Source of the DNA: Clostridiaceae bacterium
GTDB taxonomy: Bacteria > Bacillota > Clostridia > Lachnospirales > Lachnospiraceae
DNA: 64,000 nucleotides
Direction: 5' to 3'
NCBI GenBank assembly: GCA_009911065.1
Contig: QXWR01000024.1
Location: 1 to 64,000, forward strand
Shown here: positions 52,047 to 60,597 of the stretch, one piece after another
Layout of the letters: the number at the start of each line of letters is the position of its first letter
How positions within the stretch are numbered: position 1 is the first letter of the stretch
Position numbers and translations under genes: made by a program
The notes under the pieces: model-generated
Databases searched by the model: none
The model's input: only the letters and a program-made list of their open reading frames with translations
Told to the model about the DNA's origin: nothing

Positions 52047-53492
52047 TTACCAGTCCACCTGGTCAAATTCATTTTTTTCGTAGGAAACCACACAGGTTCC
52101 GTTTTCTACAACCATCAGCCGATCTGCAATTTCCAGAGTGTCGGAAATATTGGCAGAGATGATCAAAACAGCAGTTCCCCCTTTTAGAATTTCCCTCAAC
52201 AAAGCCAGAATTTTCATTCGCACAAACATGTCCCCTTTGGCCAAAGGCTGTATACATACCAGTACCTTAGGTTTAAAAAGCCGGATGCGATGATACACAA
52301 GGGCAATTTGTTCTTCTAAAGACAAACTAGATATAGACGTTTCGTCAATAAGATTTCCAACTATAAGGGAGTATTCTCTTCGTATACTTCTATAAATTTT
52401 TCCGGGAATGAAGCTTCTTTTTAATTTGCGGTCTAAAAGAAAGGTCAGATTTTCCATATAAGTCCGCTCCCAAAACAGCAGAGAATCGGTACAGTCTTTC
52501 GGTATAATGGCAATTCCGGATTCCAGATAATGTTCGGCCAGATTTTGAGTAAATAACTTATGATCCAGAATAATTTGTCCCTGGGAACATGTTTCATTGC
52601 CAGTCATCAACGCCAGAATATCAGAGGCAATCTGATTGTCCCGGTCAAGAATGGTAAGGCATTCTCCTTTGTGAAGAACAAAACGCAGTCCCTGAAGGTG
52701 GTCCGTATAAACATTATGAAAGTGCAGGATTCCTTCTTCTGAATCTGGCTCTGCCTCTGCGCCGGGGACAAACCACTCTGTAATATAGGGAGCGATCTGC
52801 TGATCATTCATTTCGTCCTGCTCAAAAATTTTAATAATACTGCCGTCATAAAGCAAGGAGGTTCTGTCTGCAATTCGAAAAAGCTCCTGATGGTGGTTGC
52901 CAATATACAGTACCGAGATTTGATTGTCCCTTACCTTCCGTAACATTTTCTGAAATTGAGTCAATTCATATTGGCTTAAAAAGTTGCCTGGGTTGTCCAC
53001 AATAATCAGACGGCATCCCAAAAGCAGACCTTTTCCCAGTTCCACCAGACAGCGTTCCAAAGGAGTGAGAGAAGACACCCGCTGTAAAAGATTAACCTGA
53101 ATTTCATTTTCTTCAAAAAAGACCTTTGCCTGTTCTTGAAGAATCCGTTCATTGATAAAATATTTTTTAAACCCTTTTCGAAGCACAAAAAGATTATCTA
53201 CAATGCTCAAGCCTTGTACTAAGTGGCTGGTTTGTTCAATGACACAGACTTTGTTGGAATTTCCGTCGCTGTAGGAATAACTGTTGACAATTTTTCCATC
53301 ATACCATACGGTTCCGAAAGAAATGGGGAGATTTCGGCACACCAGTTCAATCAACTGTCCATGTTTTTTGTCCCTTCCAGTCAGAAGTCCCATAATTTCT
53401 CCGGCAAACATTTGGAAATTCAGGTTGTCCAGCAATGCTTCTCCATTTCGAATCAGGCTTACATGATCCATTCTTAAAAGTTCTTGCCTCAT
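52047..53492 (-). CDS. Degenerate RbsA-like double ABC domain protein (probable pseudo-ATPase)
   Basis: A 481-residue cytoplasmic protein with the two-domain layout of RbsA/MglA. In the first half the Walker A site reads LTGRDKKHGQ (no GxxGxGKS/T), the signature SSLTPLERCLVEL, and Walker B LIIVDNPGNF with Asn for the catalytic Glu. In the second half Walker A is ILDRDNQIASD, the signature SSLSLEEQIAL and Walker B VLVCIQPLAKGD, having lost both acidic residues. ATP hydrolysis is therefore improbable, yet the frame is intact and the ribosome binding site (AAGGAG) is perfect. It follows yesM after 82 bases and is followed by a terminator, so it belongs to the regulator transcript and not to the transporter. 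A signalling adaptor role is inferred. Confidence 0.82.
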   Translation of the reverse strand: MRQELLRMDHVSLIRNGEALLDNLNFQMFAGEIMGLLTGRDKKHGQLIELVCRNLPISFGTVWYDGKIVNSYSYSDGNSNKVCVIEQTSHLVQGLSIVDNLFVLRKGFKKYFINERILQEQAKVFFEENEIQVNLLQRVSSLTPLERCLVELGKGLLLGCRLIIVDNPGNFLSQYELTQFQKMLRKVRDNQISVLYIGNHHQELFRIADRTSLLYDGSIIKIFEQDEMNDQQIAPYITEWFVPGAEAEPDSEEGILHFHNVYTDHLQGLRFVLHKGECLTILDRDNQIASDILALMTGNETCSQGQIILDHKLFTQNLAEHYLESGIAIIPKDCTDSLLFWERTYMENLTFLLDRKLKRSFIPGKIYRSIRREYSLIVGNLIDETSISSLSLEEQIALVYHRIRLFKPKVLVCIQPLAKGDMFVRMKILALLREILKGGTAVLIISANISDTLEIADRLMVVENGTCVVSYEKNEFDQVDW

Positions 53493-53574
53493 AAGCAATC
53501 TCCTTTTCCTTCGAACGTCTGCAAAGCTGCACTATGCCCTCTTCCTTTGGACAAAACCTTCCACAAAGTGGTTT

Positions 53575-54594
53575 TCAGACACGCTTTAGAGGAAGAACAA
53601 TCAACACATCCGTTCCGACGCCTTCCTTACTGTAAAATGTGATTCCAAATTCTTCTCCAAATAAAAGCTTAATCCGGTTGTTTACATTTAAAAGAGCAAT
53701 GCCGCCTTTTTTTCCATTGGCAGCTTCCACGTCATCTAAGGTAAGCCGCCGTAATTTATCATTGAGAAGCTTTAAGGTCTCCTCTTTCATTCCCATTCCG
53801 TCATCCGAGATACGAATCCGCAACCGTTCATTGCTGACTCCAATTCGTATACGCAAATTTCCCTTTCCGATCTTTCGCTCGATTCCATGGTAAATGGAAT
53901 TTTCTATAATCGGCTGCAAGGTCAGTTTCGGAAGACGATACTGAAGAATATCCAGTTCACAAAGATCATCGTCTGGTTCATATTCAATTTTAAGAGCCAG
54001 TTTATCCCCAAACCGGAATTGTTGAATGTAATAATAATTTTCAACATTGGCCAGCTCATCCTCCAACGTAACCAGATGCTCCACCTGGGAGATGGTATAG
54101 CGGAAAAAGGTCCCCAAGGCTTCCGTCATCTCTGCCACACTGTCCAGTCCGGCAAGAAGGGCTTCACTGCGGATTCCTTCCAGCGTATTGTACAGAAAAT
54201 GCGGATTGATCTGATTTTGCAGAGCCAGATATTCCGCCTGTTTTTTGGATACATTGATCAGGTTGTTTTTGTCAATCATCTCATTCAGGCGAAAAATAAC
54301 CTGTTCTTCTTCCGGAGTAAACGGATGGCGCAGATGAAACAGATCATTTATCACATATCCCATGACAAACTGTTCATATATTTTTTTCGTCTCCCTATAA
54401 GGGAGAATAATCAGGCGATAGACTCCATAAACGTATCCTGTAAATAAAATGGTTAAAACAATCACAAAAAACATTCCATGATTCAATGAAAGACACATAC
54501 TCCAAAGCATAGCCAAAGCTGCAGTAAAAAGCACGGTTCCTGCGATCACACAAAGAAAAAGCCGGAAAGACAGGTATTTTAATTTCTCATTCAT
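53575..54594 (-). CDS. YesM/LytS-type sensor histidine kinase without extracellular domain
   Basis: A 339-residue kinase. Two membrane segments at about residues 10-36 and 40-63 are joined by only a few residues, so there is no outside sensor. A linker helix is followed by the His_kinase domain (phospho-accepting H132 in NQINPHFLYNTLEGI) and HATPase (LQPIIENSIYHGIE; ISDDGMGM; GGIALLNVNNRIKL). Most YesM kinases have a large dCACHE-type sensor in this place. Its start overlaps the yesN stop (ATGA). It must get its signal from the membrane or from a partner protein. Confidence 0.92.
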   Translation of the reverse strand: MNEKLKYLSFRLFLCVIAGTVLFTAALAMLWSMCLSLNHGMFFVIVLTILFTGYVYGVYRLIILPYRETKKIYEQFVMGYVINDLFHLRHPFTPEEEQVIFRLNEMIDKNNLINVSKKQAEYLALQNQINPHFLYNTLEGIRSEALLAGLDSVAEMTEALGTFFRYTISQVEHLVTLEDELANVENYYYIQQFRFGDKLALKIEYEPDDDLCELDILQYRLPKLTLQPIIENSIYHGIERKIGKGNLRIRIGVSNERLRIRISDDGMGMKEETLKLLNDKLRRLTLDDVEAANGKKGGIALLNVNNRIKLLFGEEFGITFYSKEGVGTDVLIVLPLKRV

Positions 54595-56198
54595 GAATAC
54601 AGCTTTCTATACTCATTGGGTTTTAAGCCAGAGTATTTGGTAAAAGTTTTCGTAAAATAGCGCACATCGGTATAGCCGACGGTAGCGCAAATATCGGCAA
54701 CCGTCCGGTTTGTTTCTTTTAAAAGACGCTTGGCCATGTCCATACGTATTTTGGAGAGATATTCTAAAAAAGTCATTCCAGTATCTTTTTTAAATACTGT
54801 GCTGAAATACGCTGGGGACAAACTGGCAATGGCGCTTGCCTGCTCTAAGGTCAAAGGTTCCCCATAATGTTCTGACACATATTGTTTTACAATTCGTATT
54901 GGCCGGTTTTCGTCCTGACGTTTCATCCGTGCTGCTTTTTCATAGGAACTGGTAATTTTACGGATGAGATAGTCAAAAAGCTCTGAGGCAGACCCACAGT
55001 TGTCAGCTTCTCCATGAAAACTGTCCAGAAAATCTTCCTCAATCCGAATCCGGTAATTTTTCATAAAGAACAGGTAAAGATTACAAACTTCTTTTGACAT
55101 CTGCAAAATTTCATGTCCCGTAATTCCAGGGTGAGCAAGCATTTTGGATTTTAAATCCATCATGGCGTCCCGAACTGGAAATACTTCCAGACTTTCCAGG
55201 GCGGTTGACATTTTTTGATTAAATTCAGTAAACAAAGGGCTTTCAGCAAAAGATCCTCTTTGGGGAAAATCTCCTTCCAGCAATTTTCCGGTTCCGGAAA
55301 CCAGCCGTTCTTCAATCCATAATCTGGCATTTCTCAAAGACTGTTCCAGTCCCATCAAATCATGGCAGACGGTTCCTAAAGACATGGTAACGGCCGAGTC
55401 TTTTAAAATGCCTCCCTGTATTCGCATTTCATCCAGAAGCCCTTTCATCTGACGGCGGATATTCCCTCGCTGATCAGACGGAAAATGAAGAAGAAAATAG
55501 AAGAAATTTCCTATAAAAACCATTTCCTGTTCTATGGTATATTCTCTTAAAAGCCGTTCCAATGCACTGTGTACTTTATCTGCCATAAACTTTTGATTAT
55601 CCGGGTCGTCAAATACACGTCCGTCCATTTTCAAAATGCCGATACAAAAATCGCCGGAGCAAAAGGAAAAATGAAATTCCTGATCAATTTGTTCCAGAGA
55701 GTATCTGAGCCGTTCTTTATTACGGCGGCAGACTAAATCGGATAAAAAAGCCTGTCTTAAAGTTTCTTCATCCGTCTTTAAGGTGAGTTTTAACTGTTCT
55801 TCATGGGAGAGCTGCCTGGTTTTTTCACGAAATTTTTCCCCAAGTTTATGAAGCGTCTCGTTTAACTCTTCCTTTTTGACGGGTTTTAAAATATAAGCGC
55901 TGACTCCATAACGAATGGCTGTCTGAGCATATTCAAAGTGCCGGTAGCCGCTGATAATAATAAATTCCATCCGGGGGTTGATTTCCTTCCCGATTCGAAT
56001 TAATTCCAGACCATCATATCCCGGCATTCGAATGTCAGTAATTACAATATCCGGCTGAGATTTTTGAATCACTTCCAAAGCTTCCATTCCGTTCTCAGCC
56101 GTGGCAATTACCTGCATTTCCTGACTTTTCCAGTCGATTAGCTTTTCAATCAGCTGGCAGACTTTCCGCTCATCATCTGCAATCAGTACCTTTAACAT
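54591..56198 (-). CDS. YesN-type AraC-family response regulator
   Basis: A 535-residue regulator. The receiver domain has D8/D9 and phospho-acceptor D55 in IVITDIRMPGYDGLELI. A middle region of about 280 residues of unknown fold follows. The C-terminal AraC helix-turn-helix pair (about 430-535) ends with VADICATVGYTDVRYFTKTFTKYSGLKPNEYRK. It probably activates the divergently regulated sugar operon starting with the ROK gene. It lies 46 bases downstream of rsmA and may share its transcript. Confidence 0.92.
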   Translation of the reverse strand: MLKVLIADDERKVCQLIEKLIDWKSQEMQVIATAENGMEALEVIQKSQPDIVITDIRMPGYDGLELIRIGKEINPRMEFIIISGYRHFEYAQTAIRYGVSAYILKPVKKEELNETLHKLGEKFREKTRQLSHEEQLKLTLKTDEETLRQAFLSDLVCRRNKERLRYSLEQIDQEFHFSFCSGDFCIGILKMDGRVFDDPDNQKFMADKVHSALERLLREYTIEQEMVFIGNFFYFLLHFPSDQRGNIRRQMKGLLDEMRIQGGILKDSAVTMSLGTVCHDLMGLEQSLRNARLWIEERLVSGTGKLLEGDFPQRGSFAESPLFTEFNQKMSTALESLEVFPVRDAMMDLKSKMLAHPGITGHEILQMSKEVCNLYLFFMKNYRIRIEEDFLDSFHGEADNCGSASELFDYLIRKITSSYEKAARMKRQDENRPIRIVKQYVSEHYGEPLTLEQASAIASLSPAYFSTVFKKDTGMTFLEYLSKIRMDMAKRLLKETNRTVADICATVGYTDVRYFTKTFTKYSGLKPNEYRKLYS

Positions 56199-56243
56199 GA
56201 AACGGTTCCTTTCTATTCTTCATGGGACAGCTTTTTGGCAATG

Positions 56244-57104
56244 CTATGACAGCGTATCTGCCAGCTGTGCAAATTGATTCAGTGTCAATGTCTCTCCTCT
56301 AACGGCAGCGGGAAGTTTCAAAGCTTCAATGGCAGCAGCAATCTGTTCCTTTGAAAAGTCAAGCTCTGGAGAGTTGGATAATCCGTTGAGCAGAGTTTTT
56401 CTGCGCTGGTTAAAGGAAGCCCGGATAATCCGAAACATAAGAGCCGTATCCTTTACCTGGACCGGGGGCGCGGTATAACGGGTGAGACGAATCACCGCAG
56501 AGCCTACGGAAGGCCGGGGGAGAAAACAGTTTTGGGGAACGTTGGCAACCAGGTAGGGTTTGGCATAATACTGCACAGCCAGAGACAATGCCCCATAATC
56601 TTTAGAGCCGGGACCAGTCTGCATCCGGTCTGCCACTTCCTTTTGGACCATCACAGTAATGTTGTCAACAGGCACTTCTTTTTCAAACAGTCCCATAATG
56701 ATGGGAGTTGTGATGTAATAGGGAAGATTTGCAACAACTTTAATGGGGCGGCCCTGGTTATATTGTCTGGCAAGCTCTGTAATATCCACTTTTAAGATGT
56801 CATTGTGAAGTAAGACAACATTGGAATAATCCTGAAGAGTTTCCTTCAGAATGGGTATTAGGTTTGCATCAATCTCCACTGCGATTACCTGTCTGGCGGC
56901 TTCTGCCAGATATTGGGTCATGGTTCCAATGCCAGGTCCGATTTCCAGTACCATATCGTCTTTTGTGATCTCTGCCGCTGCGATGATTTTATCCAGGACA
57001 CGGGTATCGATTAAAAAGTTTTGTCCATATTTTTTCTGAAAAATAAAATCATACTTTTTGATCAGCTGAATTGTATTTTGTGGGTTGCATAATTTGGGTT
57101 CCAT
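56244..57104 (-). CDS. rsmA: 16S rRNA (A1518/A1519) dimethyltransferase RsmA
   Basis: A 286-residue KsgA-type methyltransferase that dimethylates two adenosines near the 3' end of 16S rRNA. The signatures are KYGQNFLIDTRVLDKI, LEIGPGIGTMTQYLAE (SAM-binding motif I), and VANLPYYITTPIIM (NLPY catalytic motif). The last 70 residues form the helical RNA-binding domain (RIIRASFNQRRKTLLNGLS). A consensus promoter precedes it, and the following yesN gene is on the same strand. Confidence 0.96.
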   Translation of the reverse strand: MEPKLCNPQNTIQLIKKYDFIFQKKYGQNFLIDTRVLDKIIAAAEITKDDMVLEIGPGIGTMTQYLAEAARQVIAVEIDANLIPILKETLQDYSNVVLLHNDILKVDITELARQYNQGRPIKVVANLPYYITTPIIMGLFEKEVPVDNITVMVQKEVADRMQTGPGSKDYGALSLAVQYYAKPYLVANVPQNCFLPRPSVGSAVIRLTRYTAPPVQVKDTALMFRIIRASFNQRRKTLLNGLSNSPELDFSKEQIAAAIEALKLPAAVRGETLTLNQFAQLADTLS

Positions 57105-57154
57105 AAAAATGATACCTGTCGGCGGCGCCGCCTTTCTGGGAAAATAATAATTCC

Positions 57155-57183
57155 ATTATATTATTTTAGAGTAGGTTTTTCAA
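57155..57183 (-). promoter_or_regulatory. rsmA promoter
   Basis: On the minus strand TTGAAA (57183-57178), 17 bases, TATAAT (57160-57155). Between it and the rsmA start stands a perfect 12-bp palindrome GGCGGCGCCGCC (57121-57132), within the 5' untranslated part. Confidence 0.65.
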
Positions 57184-57262
57184 TGGGTTTATTTTGCAAA
57201 AAACTTTTTTGTCATAGCTGGAACAGGTAAGTGCATAGAATGGTTACTAAAGGAGTGATAGC

Positions 57263-59257
57263 ATGTCTAATTATCGGAGGTTAATCTCATATATTTATGT
57301 GTACGAGGGAGGAGTCAAAGGAAAAAATATCGGATTTGCCAAGATAGAGATACGAAATGGACAATGTAAAATTCATGTAAATGTGAAAAGAATTTTTTTG
57401 GGAAGCAGTGACATTGGAGTTTATTTGCTTTCTCCCAACAAAGAGATTTTGCTGGGGCGTATTTTTATCCGAAATGGGGCAGGAGAATTTCGTACCAGTG
57501 TCAGCGCCGGGAATGTGGAAGGCAGCGGATGTACCATGGAACAATGTTATGGGCTGACCATCCATGAAACGGAAAGCACTTGGCGCACTTATACGACCAT
57601 ATGGGAGGACGCAGTGACCCAGGCAGCGGAGGTGGAGCTTGCCAATGTAACTTCGGATAAAGTAGGGGCACAATTCAGAAAAGAACTGCGTCCTTCTGTG
57701 TCAAAAGAGATTCAAAGAGAGTTAGAGAGGGAGGAGCTTTCTGCTACAGGAATGGCTCAAAGAGAAGAACCGTCTGGAAAAGAGACTGGTCAAAAAGGGG
57801 AAATGTCATCTGAAAAACCGATAGAATCAGACAAAGTTTATGAGCCAAAAGTGATTCGGGGAGATGAGGTTTCTACGGAAGAACCCATTCAGACAGAAAA
57901 TTCTTCTGAGATGGGAACCATTCGTCCAGAAGAAGACTCATTTATCCAGGGAATCCGTCAACCAGAGAATTATTCCATTCAGGGGACGAAACAAGAAGAG
58001 GATTTTTCTGTCCAAGGAACGAATCAACCAGAGAAATCTTCCGTCCAGGGAATCAATCGGCCAGAGAATTTTTCCATCCAGGGAACAAATCAGCCAGAGA
58101 ATTATTCCGTCCAGGAAACCAATCAATCAGAAAAATCTTCCGTCCAAGGAATCAATCAGCCAGAGAATTATTCCGTCCAGGAAACCAATCAATCAGAAAA
58201 ATCTTCCATCCAAGGAATCAATCAGCCAGAGAAATCTTCCGTCCAGGAAACCAATCAGCCAGAGAATTATTCCGTCCAGGAAACCAATCAACCAGAGAAA
58301 TCTTCCGTTCAAGAAACCAGTCCGTCAGAAAATTCTTCTGTCCAGGGAGCGGTTTTGTCAGAGTCCTCTTCTGTCCAGGAATCCATCCGGCCGGAAGAAG
58401 CCAGAACCTCAAAACCTGCTGAAACAGGAAAATTTTCTGTAACAGGAACGGGTATGGCTGGAGAATCTCTGGCAACAGGAATCAATTGGCCAGAAGGATT
58501 TTCCAATCAGGAAGAAAACTCTGAAAAGCAGAGCCAGGATCAGGAGGAAGGAGGGTGGATACAGGGGACACCTGTGGAACCTTTGTGGAAAAGTGGTAAT
58601 TCCCCTGTGGAAAACCAGGTGAGGACGCCTGGACCTTCCATGGGTATGGGAGATACAAACAACCGAGCGAATCGGGATAATATTTCAGATAAAGTATTAA
58701 AGTTTGCAAAGGTTTTCATGCAGGGAAAAAATCCGGAAACAGAGGAAAACTTACGGCAAAGAGGAAAAATGGAAACATCAGAATCCGGAAAAAAGATGCC
58801 TTATGTTATGGAATCCGGAAAGAAAACACTTCCAGAACCAGGAAATCCAGAACGGCTAAAGGAATGGGATCGCCAGGATCAGGAGGAAAATGCCAAAGGC
58901 AGTATTTGGAACCAGCTTCAGCGCAGGTATGCAAAGGTACTGGCATTTGATTATGATTATGGCTGTGAGATTCTTTCCATTAAGCCTCAGGATATTGGTA
59001 TTTTGCCGCGGGAAAACTGGGTATATGGCAATAACAGTTTTCTTCTTCATGGATATTATAATTACCGTCATTTGATTTTGGCCAGATTGGAGAATCCGGA
59101 AGGGGAAATCCGTTATTTGCTGGGAGTTCCCGGACATTATTTCAGCAATGAGAAGAATCTGGCATCCATGTTTGGATTCCCTCATTTTGTTCTGGCCAGA
59201 AAGCAGCCGGAAGAAAATGGAAGGTTTGGGTACTGGTATACGGATCTTCGGCTGTAA
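57263..59257 (+). CDS. Lachnospiraceae-type protein with fourteen 11-residue repeats
   Basis: A 664-residue protein of unknown function. Residues 1-125 form a compact beta-rich domain (YIYVYEGGVKGKNIGFAKIEI). A hydrophilic region follows, and residues 228-381 are about 14 copies of an 11-residue repeat, consensus VQETNQPEKSS. The C-terminal 120 residues form a second conserved domain (DYDYGCEILSIKPQDIGILPRENWVYGNNSFLLHGYYNYRHLIL; YLLGVPGHYFSNEKNLASMFGFPHF). No signal peptide or membrane segment is seen, so it seems to be cytoplasmic. The two end domains are conserved in style with Lachnospiraceae hypothetical proteins, while the middle looks free to vary in length. Start ATG follows AAGGAG. 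Confidence 0.75.
   Translation: MSNYRRLISYIYVYEGGVKGKNIGFAKIEIRNGQCKIHVNVKRIFLGSSDIGVYLLSPNKEILLGRIFIRNGAGEFRTSVSAGNVEGSGCTMEQCYGLTIHETESTWRTYTTIWEDAVTQAAEVELANVTSDKVGAQFRKELRPSVSKEIQRELEREELSATGMAQREEPSGKETGQKGEMSSEKPIESDKVYEPKVIRGDEVSTEEPIQTENSSEMGTIRPEEDSFIQGIRQPENYSIQGTKQEEDFSVQGTNQPEKSSVQGINRPENFSIQGTNQPENYSVQETNQSEKSSVQGINQPENYSVQETNQSEKSSIQGINQPEKSSVQETNQPENYSVQETNQPEKSSVQETSPSENSSVQGAVLSESSSVQESIRPEEARTSKPAETGKFSVTGTGMAGESLATGINWPEGFSNQEENSEKQSQDQEEGGWIQGTPVEPLWKSGNSPVENQVRTPGPSMGMGDTNNRANRDNISDKVLKFAKVFMQGKNPETEENLRQRGKMETSESGKKMPYVMESGKKTLPEPGNPERLKEWDRQDQEENAKGSIWNQLQRRYAKVLAFDYDYGCEILSIKPQDIGILPRENWVYGNNSFLLHGYYNYRHLILARLENPEGEIRYLLGVPGHYFSNEKNLASMFGFPHFVLARKQPEENGRFGYWYTDLRL
57944..58405 (+). 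repeat. 33-bp coding tandem repeats (14 copies)
   Basis: In-frame repeats of 33 bp, several units identical over their whole length. Because the period is a multiple of three, the other frames stay open too, which gives misleading open frames on both strands. Copy number is likely to vary between strains. Confidence 0.85.
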
Positions 59258-59265
59258 AATAGGAA

Positions 59266-59294
59266 TTGTTTCCAAGAGATTTTTCGTATATACT
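59266..59294 (+). promoter_or_regulatory. Promoter of tadA (tRNA deaminase)
   Basis: TTGTTT (59266-59271), 17 bases, TATACT (59289-59294). The leader then holds four imperfect TTAACA-like hexamers (59309-59338), possibly only low complexity. Confidence 0.55.
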
Positions 59295-59357
59295 AAACCT
59301 ATATTAATTTTAACATTAACATTAATATTAACATCAACAGAACAGGTGAAAAGACAG

Positions 59358-59888
59358 ATGGAAGAAAAATACATAAAAGAAAAATACATGAAAGAAGCCT
59401 TGCGGCAGGCAAAGAAAGCTGCAGCTTTGGGAGAGGTGCCAATAGGCTGTGTGATTGAATATGAGGGAAAGATTATTGGACGGGGATATAACCGCCGTAT
59501 GGTGGATAAGACAGCTTTGGCTCATGCAGAGATCACAGCCATTCGCAAAGCATGCAAATATATGGGAGATTGGAGGTTAGAAGGCTGCACAATTTACATA
59601 ACGTTAGAGCCATGTCCTATGTGTGCAGGGGCTATTGTTCAGGCAAGGATTCCGTTTGTGGTAATCGGAAGCATGAATCCGAAAGCAGGCTGTGCTGGGT
59701 CTGTGTTAAATCTTCTTCAGGAAAAGGGATTTAACCATCAGGCAGAGGTAAAAACAGGCGTGCTTCAGGAGGAATGTTCTAAAATGCTGTCAGCTTTTTT
59801 CCAGGAGCTTCGCAAAAAAAAAGGGAAAAAAAATGCTGCAGTTATACAAGAGACTGATACAGCCGACGAACCATCAGAACCGAAGTAA
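59358..59888 (+). CDS. tadA: tRNA(adenine-34) deaminase TadA
   Basis: A 176-residue zinc enzyme that turns A34 of tRNA-Arg(ACG) into inosine. The core has the zinc and catalytic motif AHAEITAIRKA and PCPMCAGAIVQARI, with VPIGCVIEYEGKIIGRGYN ahead. The C-terminal 25 residues are charged and run into the tail of the converging gene. I chose ATG 59358 after AGGTG; a second ATG ten codons later is possible. The gene shares only its name with Tad pilus genes. Confidence 0.93.
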   Translation: MEEKYIKEKYMKEALRQAKKAAALGEVPIGCVIEYEGKIIGRGYNRRMVDKTALAHAEITAIRKACKYMGDWRLEGCTIYITLEPCPMCAGAIVQARIPFVVIGSMNPKAGCAGSVLNLLQEKGFNHQAEVKTGVLQEECSKMLSAFFQELRKKKGKKNAAVIQETDTADEPSEPK

Positions 59889-60381
59889 TGGTAAAAAATA
59901 TTTCAAGAGCGCTGCTGATTATGCCGGCCAAACTTAACAAAAATAAAGAAAATATTCCAATACCGGCCAAACCAGTCAAATATGGCCGGTATTTTTCGTG
60001 ATTCCATTTATATAATTTCCATACAATCAAACAGAGGCATACCATCAGGCACACGGAGGCCATAAAAGCAAAGATGATATGAAGAAAAGATTTTAGGGGC
60101 AGAACTTCTGGAAGATATGGGGTAATGACCGCACAGGAAAGAAGTACAAGTGCCAGCGGAATCAACCAAGTTCCGTAAGGTTCTGCGGGCATGTGGGACA
60201 CGATCATTCTCAATGACCAGAAAAAATAGATTCCTACAATCAGTCCCCACAGGACAAATGCTTCTTTTTTGCCAATTCGGTTTCCAATCACAGAAAAGTT
60301 TGTGGTAAGCCAGTTATTTCCTTTTACAAATAGGATGGTATAGACTGGAATCAGAATATAGGTTACGAACCAGAGAAACAT
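59842..60381 (-). CDS. Unknown membrane protein, 3' end overlapping tadA
   Basis: A 179-residue protein with five hydrophobic segments (for example FLWFVTYILIPVYTILFV, FVLWGLIVGIYFFW, SFLHIIFAFMASVCLMVCLCLIVW, GIFSLFLLSLAGIISSALEIFF). I do not recognise the family. The start is ATG 60381, 6 bases after GGAGG. The last 47 bases overlap the end of tadA on the other strand; the shared part encodes the last helix here and the disposable tail of TadA, so both can be real. Confidence 0.65.
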   Translation of the reverse strand: MFLWFVTYILIPVYTILFVKGNNWLTTNFSVIGNRIGKKEAFVLWGLIVGIYFFWSLRMIVSHMPAEPYGTWLIPLALVLLSCAVITPYLPEVLPLKSFLHIIFAFMASVCLMVCLCLIVWKLYKWNHEKYRPYLTGLAGIGIFSLFLLSLAGIISSALEIFFTITSVLMVRRLYQSLV

Positions 60382-60443
60382 CACATACCTCCAGTAGACA
60401 TAATACAGTGGTCAAAATGCCTGTTTTTTGTTCCATTAATATA

Positions 60444-60472
60444 TTGATTATATGTGTTTACTTGGTTATATT
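60444..60472 (+). promoter_or_regulatory. Promoter of the YczE-like gene
   Basis: TTGATT (60444-60449), 17 bases, TATATT (60467-60472). The start near 60480 would place the first base of the folded leader directly at the 5' end of the transcript. Confidence 0.5.
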
Positions 60473-60480
60473 AATATAGT

Positions 60481-60561
60481 CCTGTGGCGACTTTTTATTT
60501 CTGCCAGCCGGCTGCAGGAAGCATCCGGCAAAATGTGTCCCAGGCATGGCTTGCCGGATGC
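60481..60561 (+). ncRNA. Structured leader RNA upstream of the YczE-like gene
   Basis: Two hairpins are visible in the leader. First, CCTG (60481) pairs with CAGG (60515), with GGC/GCC pairing inside and the palindrome GCCGGC in its 3' part. Second, GCATCCGGCAA (60521-60531) pairs perfectly with TTGCCGGATGC (60551-60561), 11 bp around a 19-nt loop. An A-rich stretch and the ribosome binding site (TGGGGGA) follow. It is far more G+C-rich than its surroundings and does not match a riboswitch class I can name. Untested candidate cis-regulatory RNA. Confidence 0.4.
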
Positions 60562-60597
60562 ATCATACAAAAAAGAAAATTGGGGGATATTTTTATT

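Noticed and set aside
57864..58442. Long open frame of 192 codons in another frame of the repeat region, and several on the minus strand
   Set aside because: The 33-bp period keeps every frame open once one unit lacks stops. The conserved end domains exist only in the 57263-59257 frame.
59309..59338. TTAACA-like hexamer series in the tadA leader, with a similar string near 6875
   Set aside because: Only low-complexity AT-rich sequence with imperfect units; no evidence for a shared binding site.
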